From Mermis nigrescens (Eukaryota; Nematoda; Enoplea; Mermithida; Mermithidae), in contig JAVLUZ010000262.1 of the NCBI GenBank assembly GCA_036768485.1, positions 62,001 to 126,000 of the forward strand: 64,000 nt of DNA, written 5' to 3'. The notes beneath the pieces are model-generated. The model did no database searches. It was given only the letters and a program-made list of their open reading frames with translations, and was not told the DNA's origin. This document shows, in pieces, positions 46,942-58,218 of this stretch (position 1 is the first letter of the stretch; each line of letters begins with the position of its first letter). The translations under genes and the position numbers were made by a program.

Positions 46942-48045
46942 TAGAGATGTGCTGGGCCGCCTTTTTAGCCGGGGCCTGTAACAAATTGACAAAAATAATA
47001 TAATCTTTTGATCAAATTTTGCAACATATTTACAAAAAAGTAAGCTAGATTGGTAATATGGTTGTGGTTTGTTGTATCTATGATTAGATTAAACCAATTT
47101 GATGTATTTTTGAAAGCATTTGCATCACATTTGGCTAAATGGACAAAGATGTTTGAGGACATACTGTATTAACAATCAATGCATACTTTAGGGCATAACA
47201 AATTGTTGTATATGCTGGATGCTTTGCAGCAGATAATAGAATCGGTGTAGCTCACTGATGTTAATTATAGCTTTTATATTATTTTAATATTGACAATGTT
47301 ATAGGCAAATGACTTTTGTTCTCTTTTTGCTTCAATAATGTTGCATGTAGTGTTTGATGACTATATGCTCTTCACCATGCTGTAGGTTGCTGGCAAATGT
47401 CTTCCCAAATGTAAGCCTTGTGTATTGGTCTTAAGGTGCGGCACTTTGTGTAAGTCAGGGTGGACACACTTGAAATTTGTGCCAAGAAGGGTTGAGCTAG
47501 GATACTACTGCCAAAGCAGCATTGTCATTTCTGACCAATTACCCTTTTTCTGTTGATTTTGCCGAAAATGAGATTTCTTATCTAAATAAGTGGTTCCTAA
47601 ATTATGAATAGTCAAGCAAAGAATAGAATGTGGGCAGTATCAACCTTTTATGTCATTATTTTTAGAATCCTAAGATTTCCAGATTAGTTCAATCTTGAGT
47701 AATACTTACATAGCTCACTTACTATAGCATGCCCCAGCCACTGTATGCTTGAATTATGTTTATATGGACGGTTTAGTGCTCTACAAATGAAAGAATGACA
47801 GCCACTTGCCCCTCTCAAGTTTCCTATTGAGTTACAGTAAATATGGTAACCACCTAGTACATCAGTACAATTAATGACAATAAAAATACACAAACCAGCT
47901 ACGTGTGCCAAATGAGTCAATGATTGAGAAACAGTATTTTGTTATTTATTGCATGTTAAGTCAGAACACATATACTGTATGATATACCTTAGTAAGTATT
48001 ATGTCCCTGTGACCCCGGCTAAAAAGGCGGCCCAGCACATCTCTA
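46942..48045. mobile_element. hAT-like element forming most of the foldback loop
   Basis: TIR TAGAGATGTGCTGGGCCGCC at the left and GGCGGCCCAGCACATCTCTA at the right, the same terminal type as 16828-17856. No 8-bp TSD is visible. The 1.1-kb interior is AT-rich without a transposase frame. It separates the two foldback arms together with ~58 bp of unique sequence. Confidence 0.75.
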
Positions 48046-48784
48046 CTCCCCTGTGCTGATGTTTTGTCTCACTGGCCGACGCGAACGCCATTTTAACATA
48101 TATTCTGCACCTGGAGAAGCACAGTTCCCTATAGGGGTGGGGGGATCCCCCTTCCTCAGGGTCTAGCACTCTTAGATGATTTCAGCAACACCAAGTAGTT
48201 ACATTTCTGCTTCTTACCTATAAAATGAAGTTGAAATAAGCTTTAAAAGATGACAGAATTGAATTAATAGAATAGCACTTTTCTGTGCAAATTAGCTTTT
48301 GTATAGACAAAACTCTATATTCATGGTCTCAAATATCAGGATTTGCCGTACTGAGATGATAATTTTACAATATAGACAAAAGCATGCAGCCTGAGTTTTT
48401 GTCTTGTGGCTAAATTGCTCAATTAATGTAGCAATGCTATTGAGCTTAACACACACTTTCCCAATAGAGTGTGGAATTTAAATAGTATTGTGTATACAAT
48501 ATGAGTATTTCTGCCAAATTTCTGTGTGCTTATGCTACTAGCTCTTTATCAATTAACAAGCAACATTTCAAGCACTCTGTGCAATAGCATGCTTACACCT
48601 AACAATAAGACAGATAACACAGTGTCACAAATACAAATTTCTGGACAGATGCTTAACAGCGTGTACACATTATGCTTTACTTGCCTTATTAACTTAGGCA
48701 GTGGAAACAAGGTTTTTGGATGCAATATACCCCTTTAATTGTGGCTGAATTCGGATATTTTAACATTTATATAACTTTCTTCTG

Positions 48785-49130
48785 ACTTTTACGAGTTTTG
48801 TTCCAAATTTTACAAGCTTTGTTTCAAACTTTACAAAAAATGTTCTAAACTTTACAAAAATGTTCCAAACTTTACAAAAATGTTCCAAACTTTACAAAAA
48901 TGTTCCAAACTTTACAAAAAATGTTCGAAACTTTACAAACTTCCTATGTTATAACGTGTAAACTGTGTTCCAAACTTAACAAAAAATGTTCCAAACTTTA
49001 CAAAAATATTTCAAACTTTACAAAAATGTTCCAAACTTTACAAAAAATGTTCCAAACTTTACGAAAAATGTTCCAAACTTTACAAAAATGTTCTAAACTT
49101 TACAAAAATGTTCTAAACTTTACAAGCACT
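48785..49130. repeat. ~20-bp tandem repeat in the right foldback arm
   Basis: Inverted counterpart of 45905-46240 (ATGTTCCAAACTTTACAAA units), including the same internal interruption (TTCCTATGTTATAACGTG). Confidence 0.9.
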
Positions 49131-49654
49131 CTTATAAATTCAACAGACTTTGCCTATTGTACGTAGTACATTGTTTAAGACTACCTAACAGTATTGTAAT
49201 CTTTATGTCTCTAGTCCATGAAAATGCAATGTTTTCCTACATGTATGAAGGGTTGCAATAATGAATATTATAGCCAACAAACAGCCAGGACAGTTATGTA
49301 GCAAGTATGTATGCAAATAATACCTATCTCTATGAAAATTGGCTGACTGATAAATTACTTTACAGCCACACTACCCAAGTAGGCCACACTAAATGCTTAT
49401 TCTTGTGTTTCTATCTTGAAGACATGTGTACGGTATCAAATTGATAAGTCTAATATACCTGTATAATCTATTTAAAAACTATGTCAAAGCAAAAAGTGTT
49501 TTTGACCAAATCATTCTCGTCTGTCGGTCTTAGCCCTGAATAAGTGCTGAACTCAGGCCCACCCACTAAAACTACATGTCTCTAATATACTATAGTTGTC
49601 TGAATGATAATGACATTTTGAATAACCCCAAAATATGTTTTAATATTCTCGATA

Positions 49655-50020
49655 TTTTTCCAAACTCTGCACACTTTTTCCGAAACTCTGTACAATTTTT
49701 TCCAAACTCTGCACACTTTTTCCAAACTCTGCACACTTTTTTCGAAACTCTGCACACTTTTCTCGAAACTCTGCACACTTTTTTCGAAACTCTGCACACT
49801 TTTTCGAACGCACACTTTTCGAAACTCTGCACACTTCCTATGTTATAACGTGTGAAAAATGTTCCAAACTCTGCACACTTTTCAAACTCTACTTTTCCAA
49901 ACTCTGCACACTTTTTCTAAACTCTGCACACTTTTTTCCAAAGTCTGCACACTTTTATCCAAACTCTGCACACTTTTTTCCGAACTCTGCACCATTTTTT
50001 TCAAACTCTGTACACTTTTT
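49655..50020. repeat. ~21-bp tandem repeat in the right foldback arm
   Basis: Inverted counterpart of 45020-45390 (TTTTCGAAACTCTGCACAC units), including the TTCCTATGTTATAACGTGTG interruption. Confidence 0.9.
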
Positions 50021-52518
50021 TCTAAACTGCTCAATTTGCCTACACTTTCTTTCTAATTCTTCTAAAACCTATGAGCCATTTTCAATGCTCACATGTAATC
50101 GAATTAAGTGCACACTTTACTTTAAGTTACACAAATAAAAAAGAAGTGCTTGAACCAAGTAAAGTTGATAATACATCTTAATTATGTTTCTGAGGCATTA
50201 ATTGTATTGAAATGAAAGGTTTTGTTAAATTCCTCAGCATAGAAGAATAGCCTCAGAGACCTAACTAATCATAATAGTGTGAGTTGCTTTGTGCTCAGCT
50301 CTACAAATAGTACATACTTTGTTAAAGGTGTATGATCAGTATGTTAAATTCTGAATCAGTTTGAGCTATTCTTTCTCATGTATTCAGTTTTACAGTAGGT
50401 ATATAAGTTGATGTTGATCTCCTTTGCAAGACACATGCAGAACCTACCATTGAGTTATTTGAGCGAAAAACAGTGTATTTTGATGTAAAAATAGCGAAAA
50501 ACAGTAAAACTACTAGATTTTCTCGACCATGACCCATAATCATCAATATCTACAGCATATGTTTGATTCAATCCAAAACCGAGATTTTAGCTCAATTGGT
50601 CCATTATTTGCAATGCACGGCATTTTCACAATACAATGAATAATTTTGAGGTTTTTGAAGTTTCCTAAACGAACGAGAAGGATTCAGAACATGAGACATA
50701 GCTCGTTAAGAACATTAAATGTTCTAGCTATTTACTGAATGAATTTCTTGAAATATGTCAGAAACTCACAGAATAATAGCTGAAAACATCAAAAGCTACA
50801 GTATAACAGCCTTTCTGGCGGCCATATTGAAAAACTGGAATTCTTTAGTAAATCAGACAAATAGGCTATCATTCGAATGAGCTTTTTTTGGGGGTTTTCT
50901 AGAATGTGCTCAAACATTAAAAAATATGAAAAAATAGTGCGAGTAAAATGCACACCTTATGGGGGCAGCCATATTGGAAAAAATTCAATAGAAATTGCAG
51001 GACGAACTATGCAGAAACGCGAAAAACAAAAAAGAGTAAAATTTAGAGCACTAAAATATCTAACTATTTTGCTATTTTCCAAAATATAAAACTTAACCTG
51101 TATACTGTAGTGACTAAGCAAAGTTTTAGCACTTTTTCGAGTCTAGCATACTGTAGACATAGGCTAGCTTTACTTTTTTGGCATACTAGTTTCATTCCAA
51201 GATTGTATATCTAAAACACTTTATTTCATCAAAATCCGTTCAGTGATTCTTGAATTCATCTCAAAAAACCTCACTTCAATGAGATGAATTATTCAATGGT
51301 GAGCAGGTTCATCAACTTTGACCGACTGTCACACTGTAGGCATGTTATAACATAAAAGATGGACTGTTTTTTAAGTAAGCTGAATGAATTGTGATCATTT
51401 ATTGTATTTATTTTTTTAAGAAATACCAGCTGATCAAAAGTTATACGCTTAAATGTACTAAAATTCAGAGATTGTGTAAAAAAAGTCGTCCCATCTTTTC
51501 TACATAATGTTACCGTTTTCTGCGGCTCAAGCAAGGACCGTGAAGTCAACAGACCGGGAATTCGAAGGACCGGGAAGTGACAAATGACCGGTAATTCGAA
51601 GGACCAGGAAGTGACGAAGGACCGGGAAGTCAAACCTATATATACACACTCCTTTTGTGCATAGGTCCACTTTAATACCCAGCGCAGCTAGGCTTACTTT
51701 ACACTCACAGCCAGTCCTTGGGCTTAGTTTTGTCTTACTTTGGCACATTTAAGGCAATTTTTAGACTGAGTGGCAGTGGTAGCAAGAGCGGACCACTGCT
51801 ACATTTTAGGGCAGGAATATGCTTGACGTATTGGGGGCTCCCCTCCCCTCCCAACAGGCCACAGGCGTGCTAGTATGGGTGTGTATGTCAGACAATTTAC
51901 TCAGGGTCGCTTTACACTCACAATTAATTTACACTTCGTTTAGCTCAGTCTTGGTTTACCCACAGGCTTAGCTTAGCTTGCTTAGGCTTAATTTACCCCT
52001 TCCACTCCTCAACTATGTCCTCATGTGTTACAGTGTTAGTCTATGCTTAACCATTGTATATCACGCGCAATTAGTTTACACTTAGTTCAGGTTTAATCCT
52101 ATTTTACCCCTTCCACTCCTCAACTATGTCCTCATATGTTATAGCATTAGTCTATGCTTAACCACTGCCTATCTTAAACCATTGTCTATCCTTAACCATT
52201 GCTCCCTGACCCTTATCCCAGGGAGCAAGGCTCCACCCCCTCGCCTATCCTTAACCATTGTATATGTTATAGCATTAGCCTATGTTATAACACAGGCTAT
52301 TTTAAAGAATTGCCTGTCCTTAACCATGGCCTATGTTATAGCGTTGCGGTCTAGGGGGCAACGTATAACTACTATTATAGTCTGTTTCACATGACATGGA
52401 AATGGGATACCGAAAATCAATACAATTCCAGCTTATTATTCAACAAGGTAGCATGTATTAGGAGTTATATGTAGGTGGGTACTTATGTAGGTACCTATTA
52501 AGATTTAAATGGCCCTTG

Positions 52519-52664
52519 CTATTTGCTCACTCCAAGTTCTATGACCTCATTTTTGGTCTCATAGAACTTCCATTTGTATGTTCGTTCAACTTCTATAAAA
52601 TGTAAATGTTGGGGCCCGTTATCTACTAGAACAATATAGGCGCGCCTAACATTTGTCTTCGGGA
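52519..52664 (-). CDS. Gene C, last exon
   Basis: Minus strand. From the acceptor TAAGTAAG|TC (52665) two bases complete a Val codon, then the frame runs to TAG at 52519-52521. It encodes a mixed hydrophobic and charged C-terminus with RRAYIVLVDNGPQHLHFIEV and then ERTYKWKFYETKNEVIELG. The composition looks like a folded extracellular or lumenal domain. The acceptor lacks a strong pyrimidine tract, which lowers confidence. I see no AATAAA before the foldback element begins 150 bp downstream. Family unknown. Confidence 0.45.
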
Positions 52665-52749
52665 CTTACTTAGGTACCTAATCTGCTCTTAGCGCTGGTC
52701 AGATTCGCGTTATTGCAAGGCGATTTCGAATCTGTTGACCCTTGTAGAC

Positions 52750-52821
52750 CTACGGCTTTGATTCCCTCGGTCCTAATATTGCTGACCAAAACCTCACGGG
52801 AAATCTCAGCAGCTAGGCGCC
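52750..52821 (-). CDS. Gene C, third exon
   Basis: 72 bp on the minus strand, acceptor TATTTAG|GG, donor GTAG|GTCTAC, both phase 1. It encodes GRLAAEISREVLVSNIRTEG, then IKAV. The frame stays open past this donor for ~60 bp, so a later donor is possible; the chosen one leaves an 85-bp intron and restores the last exon's frame. Confidence 0.42.
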
Positions 52822-52885
52822 CTAAATACTAAAAGTACCAACCTAAATCCCGGAATACGCACGAGGTCAGTTGACCTATCTCAAC

Positions 52886-52960
52886 CCAACTCAAGTTGAT
52901 AAATTAACTTATTTTCCGAGGTCCGGGTATGAGCTAAAATGTTTTGGTTCCTAAAATGTG
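52886..52960 (-). CDS. Gene C, second exon
   Basis: 75 bp on the minus strand, acceptor AAGTGCAG|CA, donor TTGG|GTTGAG, phase 1 at both sides. Encodes HFRNQNILAHTRTSENKLIY and QLEL. It is supported mainly because its phases fit both neighbours without a stop. Confidence 0.4.
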
Positions 52961-53106
52961 CTGCACTTTAAATTTTGAAAACAACAACAAAAACGAGCTC
53001 TCAACTGGTCAGTCATCATGAAAATTTAAATATATATTCTTAGCCAGTTTCGGGTTGAGAAAAGAAAAGAGAATTTTGATGAAAGAAAAGATTGAAAATT
53101 ATTTAC

Positions 53107-53281
53107 CCTTTTTAACTCTGCTGAAATCCAATTTATTGTCGTCGTAGTCGCACCAGCCTAACTCACCCTTGATATAAGAAATCCCTGGGTGGTGATTTTC
53201 TAATTTTATTACAGAATATACAACCACGGCTACAAGCCAGGACAAGCAAAATAACGCTAAAGCTAAAAGGACGCAAAACGA
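53107..53281 (-). CDS. Gene C, first visible exon: hydrophobic segment and Cys-containing region
   Basis: Minus strand, acceptor CTTTTAG|TCG, donor AAGG|GTAAAT (phase 1). The first ~24 codons are hydrophobic (FCVLLALALFCLSWLVAVVV), a signal anchor or signal peptide. A hydrophilic region follows with HHPGISYIKGELGWCDYDDN and DFSRVKK. There is no in-frame Met before the acceptor-side stop, so the start codon must lie in an upstream exon I could not place. With the three exons downstream it makes about 155 residues. The topology suggests a type II membrane or secreted protein; the family is not recognised. Confidence 0.48.
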
Positions 53282-53966
53282 CTAAAAGTCAAAACTCAAA
53301 CTTAGACTGACTATCCCTACCGGGATGATTACAGTAAAACGAAATTAACATAACAAATCATCATTAACTAAAATTACTTTTTACTAAATAGAATATTCTA
53401 GAATTTTACAAGCGGTAATGTAGGTAAAACAACTTCTATTAACATATACATAATTTTACTTTAATGGACAAGTATCTAATTGAATTTCATATTGAAAATT
53501 ATGGATTAAATAAGAACTGAAGGCATAACCTCGAACTCACACATTGCAAGGATGGCTGCTCGAAAAAGGTTATGTAAATCCGATACAGTAATACGCTGTT
53601 GTTGGGTGGCATCCGCGAACTGATGGCAAAAGTTTGTATAGAGTTCAAAACGTGTAACTATCGTAGTTTCACTCCCCCATGTTTCGGAAAAAATTCGAGA
53701 CAAAGTGTCGAATTTTTCAAGACGACTGGCGGCTAATGGCACCTCAAGTTCAGTAATTGTAGCGACGATTTTCGCGGACAAAATTTAACGAATGGATGAC
53801 ACGAGCTGATGTTAAAGTTTGTGCTCCAAAACACTCTCAAAGAATCTAATTCCTCTTTTAGCTCATCAACTTGTTTGAGCAATTCTTCCTTTCTGTTTCC
53901 ACAGAGAACTTGCGCCCAAAGTCGTACCATTTTCCATGCAACCTTAATTTGCGTTGCCTCCCTTCA
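53282..53966 (-). pseudogene. Unrecognised minus-strand ORF remnant
   Basis: The frame 53506-53781 (MSAKIVATITELEVPLAASR..., ending MPSVLI) and the overlapping frame 53733-53930 with a Glu/Lys-rich helix (KQVDELKEELDSLR) look like a once-continuous coding sequence broken by a shift. It belongs to the co-oriented debris that follows the integrase at 59-58 kb. Function unknown. Confidence 0.35.
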
Positions 53967-53974
53967 GTCCCCGG

Positions 53975-54244
53975 CATATGTGGGCAGCTTCGAAAGTCTT
54001 GGGGGGAAGAAAAATTTCTGGGGGGATGAAAAAATTTTTAAAGGTCAAAAAATGGTCTTAAAAGTGGTCGTATGGCAAAAAAACACAATTTTTTGACGTT
54101 TCTCATCAAGCTCTATCCAATGGCATCAAAAAATCGCTAAAAAAGCAAAAAAATTTTTCTGGGGGGAGGTATTTTGATTTCTGGGGGGGGGTATTTCTAC
54201 TTCTGGGGGGTGCATACCCCCAAACCCCCCCACGCCCATGTGTG
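53975..54244. mobile_element. Family-A MITE, perfect TSD
   Basis: Ends CATATGTGGGCAG and CGCCCATGTGTG; perfect TSD GTCCCCGG (53967-53974 and 54245-54252). It interrupts the minus-strand ORF debris. Confidence 0.9.
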
Positions 54245-54249
54245 GTCCC

Positions 54250-57090
54250 CGGGTTTTGAATTTTTTGAAAAGAAAAAATTTTAGATTGGGTTGGTTTGAA
54301 CCCCATGTCCGTTAAAGAATTACGATATGTTAATATCAATTAATATTAATGACCGGGTTTGGATTTTGGCGTGTAGTGTGGGGCTTCAGAATCGCAATCA
54401 GAATCGGTTTCGCAATGAGTGGTTGCTTGAATGTTCCCTAGACAGTGACAAAATCCGCGGCTGTACACGTTGACATAAATCACGATGCGCATCAACGGGT
54501 GTATCATTGTCGTCGTCAGAATCAGCATAGCAATGAGGTGTTAGTGGAGCCCTCATCTTGAATTGGTCAGAAGCTAACCCATATGAGCATCGTTGTGGCG
54601 ATGCTTGCGGGTGTTCCTTGGACTGCGTAGCAGTCCACACTGCATAGCAGTCCACGGCTGTGGTAACAACGGTTGTCGTTGCGGACGTGACTGCGAACAA
54701 TTCTCAAATGTATTGTAATTTGGCTGCAAGGTTGGGCAAAATTCTTGCGGCTGTTGGTAACGCGGACGTAAAACATGGCCGGCAGACAAATACGACTGCG
54801 AACCAGTATACTATGCAGTTGCGAATGCGGTTTGGGCTGCGATGGCGCCTGCAATTATGATTGCAACTTAGAGTGCAATTGTCTCAACGGGTGCAGTACA
54901 TGCTGCCCTGCACCAATTAGCGAGCACCTGGTCGCTGTTTTGCACATGCTTTGGTTTGGGAAATTTGCTTTAAACGTTCCTTTTCCAAATTTTTCAATTG
55001 GCGGAGGGTACGCTGGGTTTTTGCAGAGTAACATTTGTTAAGTTTTCGTTTATGTTCTACTTCCTCCAACGTCTCACAAACGGTTGACAAAACAGTAAGC
55101 AATCCGGGATGACACATAAGCGTTGCCCATCACGGTAATTTGGGAACAACAGCTTCTAGTTCTCTCTGTTCAATAACCATCCTTGCTCTTCATATGGCGA
55201 TTTGGGCCAAAACCTCCAAGTCAATGGAATCTCTACGTTGCTTTGCCATAGACCCTCTTGGGTCTTGCAAAGAGGCATGACATTTTCGAGTTGTTGCTTT
55301 GATTTTGGTCTGCGATTTCTGCCTTTCCCTATGAATTTGGGCTAAATAAAGCTGCAATTTGTGTTGTAAATAATATGTCAATCTTTGACACGTTCAAAAA
55401 CGATCAAACTGATCCGGCACAATGATGCCCGGGTCGGTTTCCAAATCAATGGCTCAAATGTGGCGATGCAATTTGACCGAATTGTTGATGCCTTCAGCTA
55501 GTTCGGGAAATTCCGGGAAAGCTTTAGTGGGCAAATTGGTGTATGATAGGCCAACAAAAGCAACTCGCAGCATGCATCACAGCTGCTCTATCATACACCA
55601 AGTGATGGCCAGTTTGTTGTAAGCGGCAGCAAAATAGAAAAAACGATGATCCAAAAATTCCAATAAAACTTTTGCACGCATAACATCGGGCAATAAAAAT
55701 ATTGGCAGGCAATGGTATGTCTGCTTGTATTTGGCTTGGAATTTGCGGAAATTTTTGAAGATATCAAGCATTTGCCGCATGGTAATTAGCAAAGGGGACA
55801 TGTGGTCCAGTGCATGAACAAGTTGATGAGGTAACAATTTGAAAGGAATGTTACACGCTAAAGTATCCATTATTGCGCTTGGCATTTTGAGGTATTGATG
55901 GGTAATCAAGAACTCCAACGGAACTTCGTAAATCATCAGTCTGGTGGTAATGAAGAATCAATTTTACGCAAAATAATCATCCGGATTATACAATCGTTGA
56001 AATACGCTTGGTTGCATAATGAATCATGGCATTGGTCTGTGTTCAGACTGTATTGCGGCAGGCGCGATTGCTGAAAATACCAACAGGCGTTACGGCACAA
56101 AAGAAGTGATTGAATCATGTATATGGGCGGCGTACACATTGTTGTAGTAGCATTGCACTATGTCCAACAGTTTGTTGTATAAAATAATTCCATGAGTTTT
56201 GCTAAGCTAAGCGCGCAAATTATACATGACATCAATGGCCAAATAACTTGGAGTGTAGCAAGCTAATGATTTGACCAATTGGGAAAAATACGCAGTATAG
56301 CAAGCAGCATTTTGCTGTTGCGGCGTCAACTCAGCTGGTATGTCTTCAACAACGGCTGCAATGGATGATGGTATTTGAGCCAAATTTGGCACTATGTGTG
56401 GAATACCCAATGCAAGTAAACGTGTATTTATATTCACAATACTCGCTGATGCAGCAGTGGACAGTACTGCATAATACATGCCAGTGGCCTATGACGTGAT
56501 GGATGGCAGCAGCAAAGTTTGCGACGCGACTGTCGGTGGCAGCATAGCTTGCTGGTACGACAGGCGGTGGCAGCGTAGCTTGTGGCGCAACATATGATGG
56601 CAGTGTAGCTTGCTGTTGCGGCGGTGAATCCATAATGTTTGTAAACTCCACATATGCGGCGGAATTGGGCAATGTTTGTCCCAATTAGATGGCTGCGGCG
56701 GTAGGAAACAAATGCACAGAACCCAACAACACATGCAACATAGTCAATAACGATTGTGTAGCAATTGTTTGCGTTGGTGCAAAAGTCGGCATGGGATGCA
56801 ACATGATTGGCAGTGGTTGCGATGAGATGGGTAGCAAATATTGCAAAATAGCTGGCATGGATTGTGCAGTGGTTGGCAGTGGCATAATTGCTACCATTCT
56901 AGTAGTTGTGGTTGGCACAAATGTAATTGTCAAGGCGCAGTTGTTTCTGTTGCCAAAGTTATGGCCGGGCCAAGCTGAGAGCTGGCAACGACCTGAAAGT
57001 TTGGTAACATCAACAACGGACCTTCCCAGACAGATTGAAAAAACGTCATCACTGCCATTGTGGCGATGATGGTAGATGTGGCAATGGCCG
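54250..57090 (-). pseudogene. Minus-strand ORF debris, Gln/Ala/Pro-rich and coiled-coil pieces
   Basis: Successive minus-strand frames: 57-56 kb is Gln/Pro/Ala/Thr-rich (repeated QQQATLP- and PPVVPASYA-like words); 55577-55936 is a 119-residue frame (begins MIYEVPLEFL, includes LLPDVMRAKVLLEFLD); 54917-55381 is charged and helical (KNLEKERLKQ, QIHRERQKSQ). Stops and shifts break it. Short imperfect repeats (GCAGTCCAC, TGTAGCTTGC) occur. I recognise no family. The opposite-strand Cys-rich frame at 54775-55041 is most likely a shadow. Confidence 0.4.
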
Positions 57091-57092
57091 CA

Positions 57093-57410
57093 CTAGACTT
57101 GGAGAACATGGGATAAACAAACGTCTTCAGCCGTCACAAGTTCTTCATCTGACGAAATATCCACAAGCTCAGTGCTGGTTGATTGTTGCGCCTGTTGCCG
57201 AGCCAAGTCTTGCTGTATATGCAGCGGAGCGTCCAATAAAGGGACTTGCCTCTTTTTCCTTGGGCCATGCTCAACAAGTTTTTCGTCATCTTTGAACAAT
57301 AAATGCAACATTTTGCCGTCTAGCATAAAATTGTTGCTGGCACAGTACACTTCCATCAAAATAAATACATCACTGGTGATCAACGGATTGAGTGCCATGT
57401 AGTGCTGCAT
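57093..57410 (-). pseudogene. ORF remnant with SUMO-interaction-like motif
   Basis: 105-residue minus frame. It contains a basic patch (PRKKRQVPLL), a Gln-rich run, and ELVDISSDEEL, which fits the hydrophobic-then-acidic pattern of SUMO-interacting motifs. It is co-oriented with the integrase and the 57771-58533 frames. The motif is short and could be chance. Confidence 0.35.
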
Positions 57411-57770
57411 GGCATTGGTAAGTGGAAGTCTCTATGCCTGGCCAAAACAGTCTGGTTCATGCCTGTCAACAAACATATCAAAGAAAAATTCGGCCAACTG
57501 CTTCAACTTATGCAATTCAGCCTCGATTACATGTTAATGAGTGAAAACTTGGGCCTTGGACCATGTGTCATAAAATGTGGCGCAAAATTGGTTTCGTCAA
57601 TAAGCGTTTTAGCGAATTTTGGCGTCGGAAATTGCAAAAATTTCTTCGTACATAGGGCCGTAAATGTGAAAATACGCAATCTGATTGTTCTGCAGGTCGT
57701 GACAGACTAGCCGTACATTCTCAAGGTATGTTGCTAGTAGCTGATGTAGACCAAACACAGGTTCTGGAAA

Positions 57771-58061
57771 TCATGAAACGTCCCAACAAAAAATATGGCT
57801 ATATTGGCTGGCAAGTTGAATATAGTGGACGAAAGGTCCGTTTTTATGCTTGTACATCAGCAAAAATTGTTTAAAACGGGCTTCAGAATCCCAGAAAGCC
57901 ATATATTTACGATCGTTAACGAATTTGGGATCATATCCCAAGAAAAAACGTCCATTAATGACATTAGATGGTTGTAATAATGCCAGTATTGCCTCAACCG
58001 ATTTCTGCTTGTTTGTAATGAGCACGGTGGGCAGAATTCTACCCATCAGCACATGTAGCAT
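57771..58061 (-). pseudogene. Unrecognised ORF remnant
   Basis: 96-residue minus frame with NVINGRFFLGYDPKFVNDRK, then a MAFWDSEARFKQFL stretch. Composition is protein-like but I recognise no domain. It lies between the PWWP-like and SUMO-motif frames, all on the same strand. Confidence 0.35.
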
Positions 58062-58218
58062 AGCTAAAGGCAGATGCCCAAAAGTGTCCTGCCACCAATC
58101 TTACTAGGCGTTTACACGTTTTTTGTGATTTGGGGCTGTTTGTCGATCATATTTTTTCACAGAAACGCTGAGACAAGCGATATCACTGACACGCGCATTA
58201 TTGTTTTGCGGCAATGGA

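Larger units (their letters stand above)
42836..52369. mobile_element. Giant foldback element, 9.5 kb, TA-flanked
   Basis: Starts GTTATACG and ends CGTATAAC, each flanked by TA (42834-42835 and 52370-52371). The left arm (to about 46930) and right arm (from about 48104) are inverted copies for over 4 kb, with many substitutions and indels, including ~130 bp near 50235-50365 present only in the right arm. Such divergence argues against an assembly artefact. Near the ends, short words (ATAACATAGG, GGTTAAG(G/C)ATAG, CTCCCTGGGATAAGG) repeat several times. There is no transposase frame, so it is presumably non-autonomous; TA targets suggest Tc1/mariner-type mobilisation. Confidence 0.85.

Noticed and set aside
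45193..49848. Repetitive frames in the foldback (VCRVSKK- or KMFQTLQ-type)
   Set aside because: They are translations of the ~21-bp and ~20-bp tandem arrays, open in several frames at once; not genes.
54775..55041. Cys-rich plus-strand frame (CSCECGLGC...)
   Set aside because: It lies opposite the minus-strand ORF debris, with no signal peptide or splice context; most likely a shadow of a low-complexity region.
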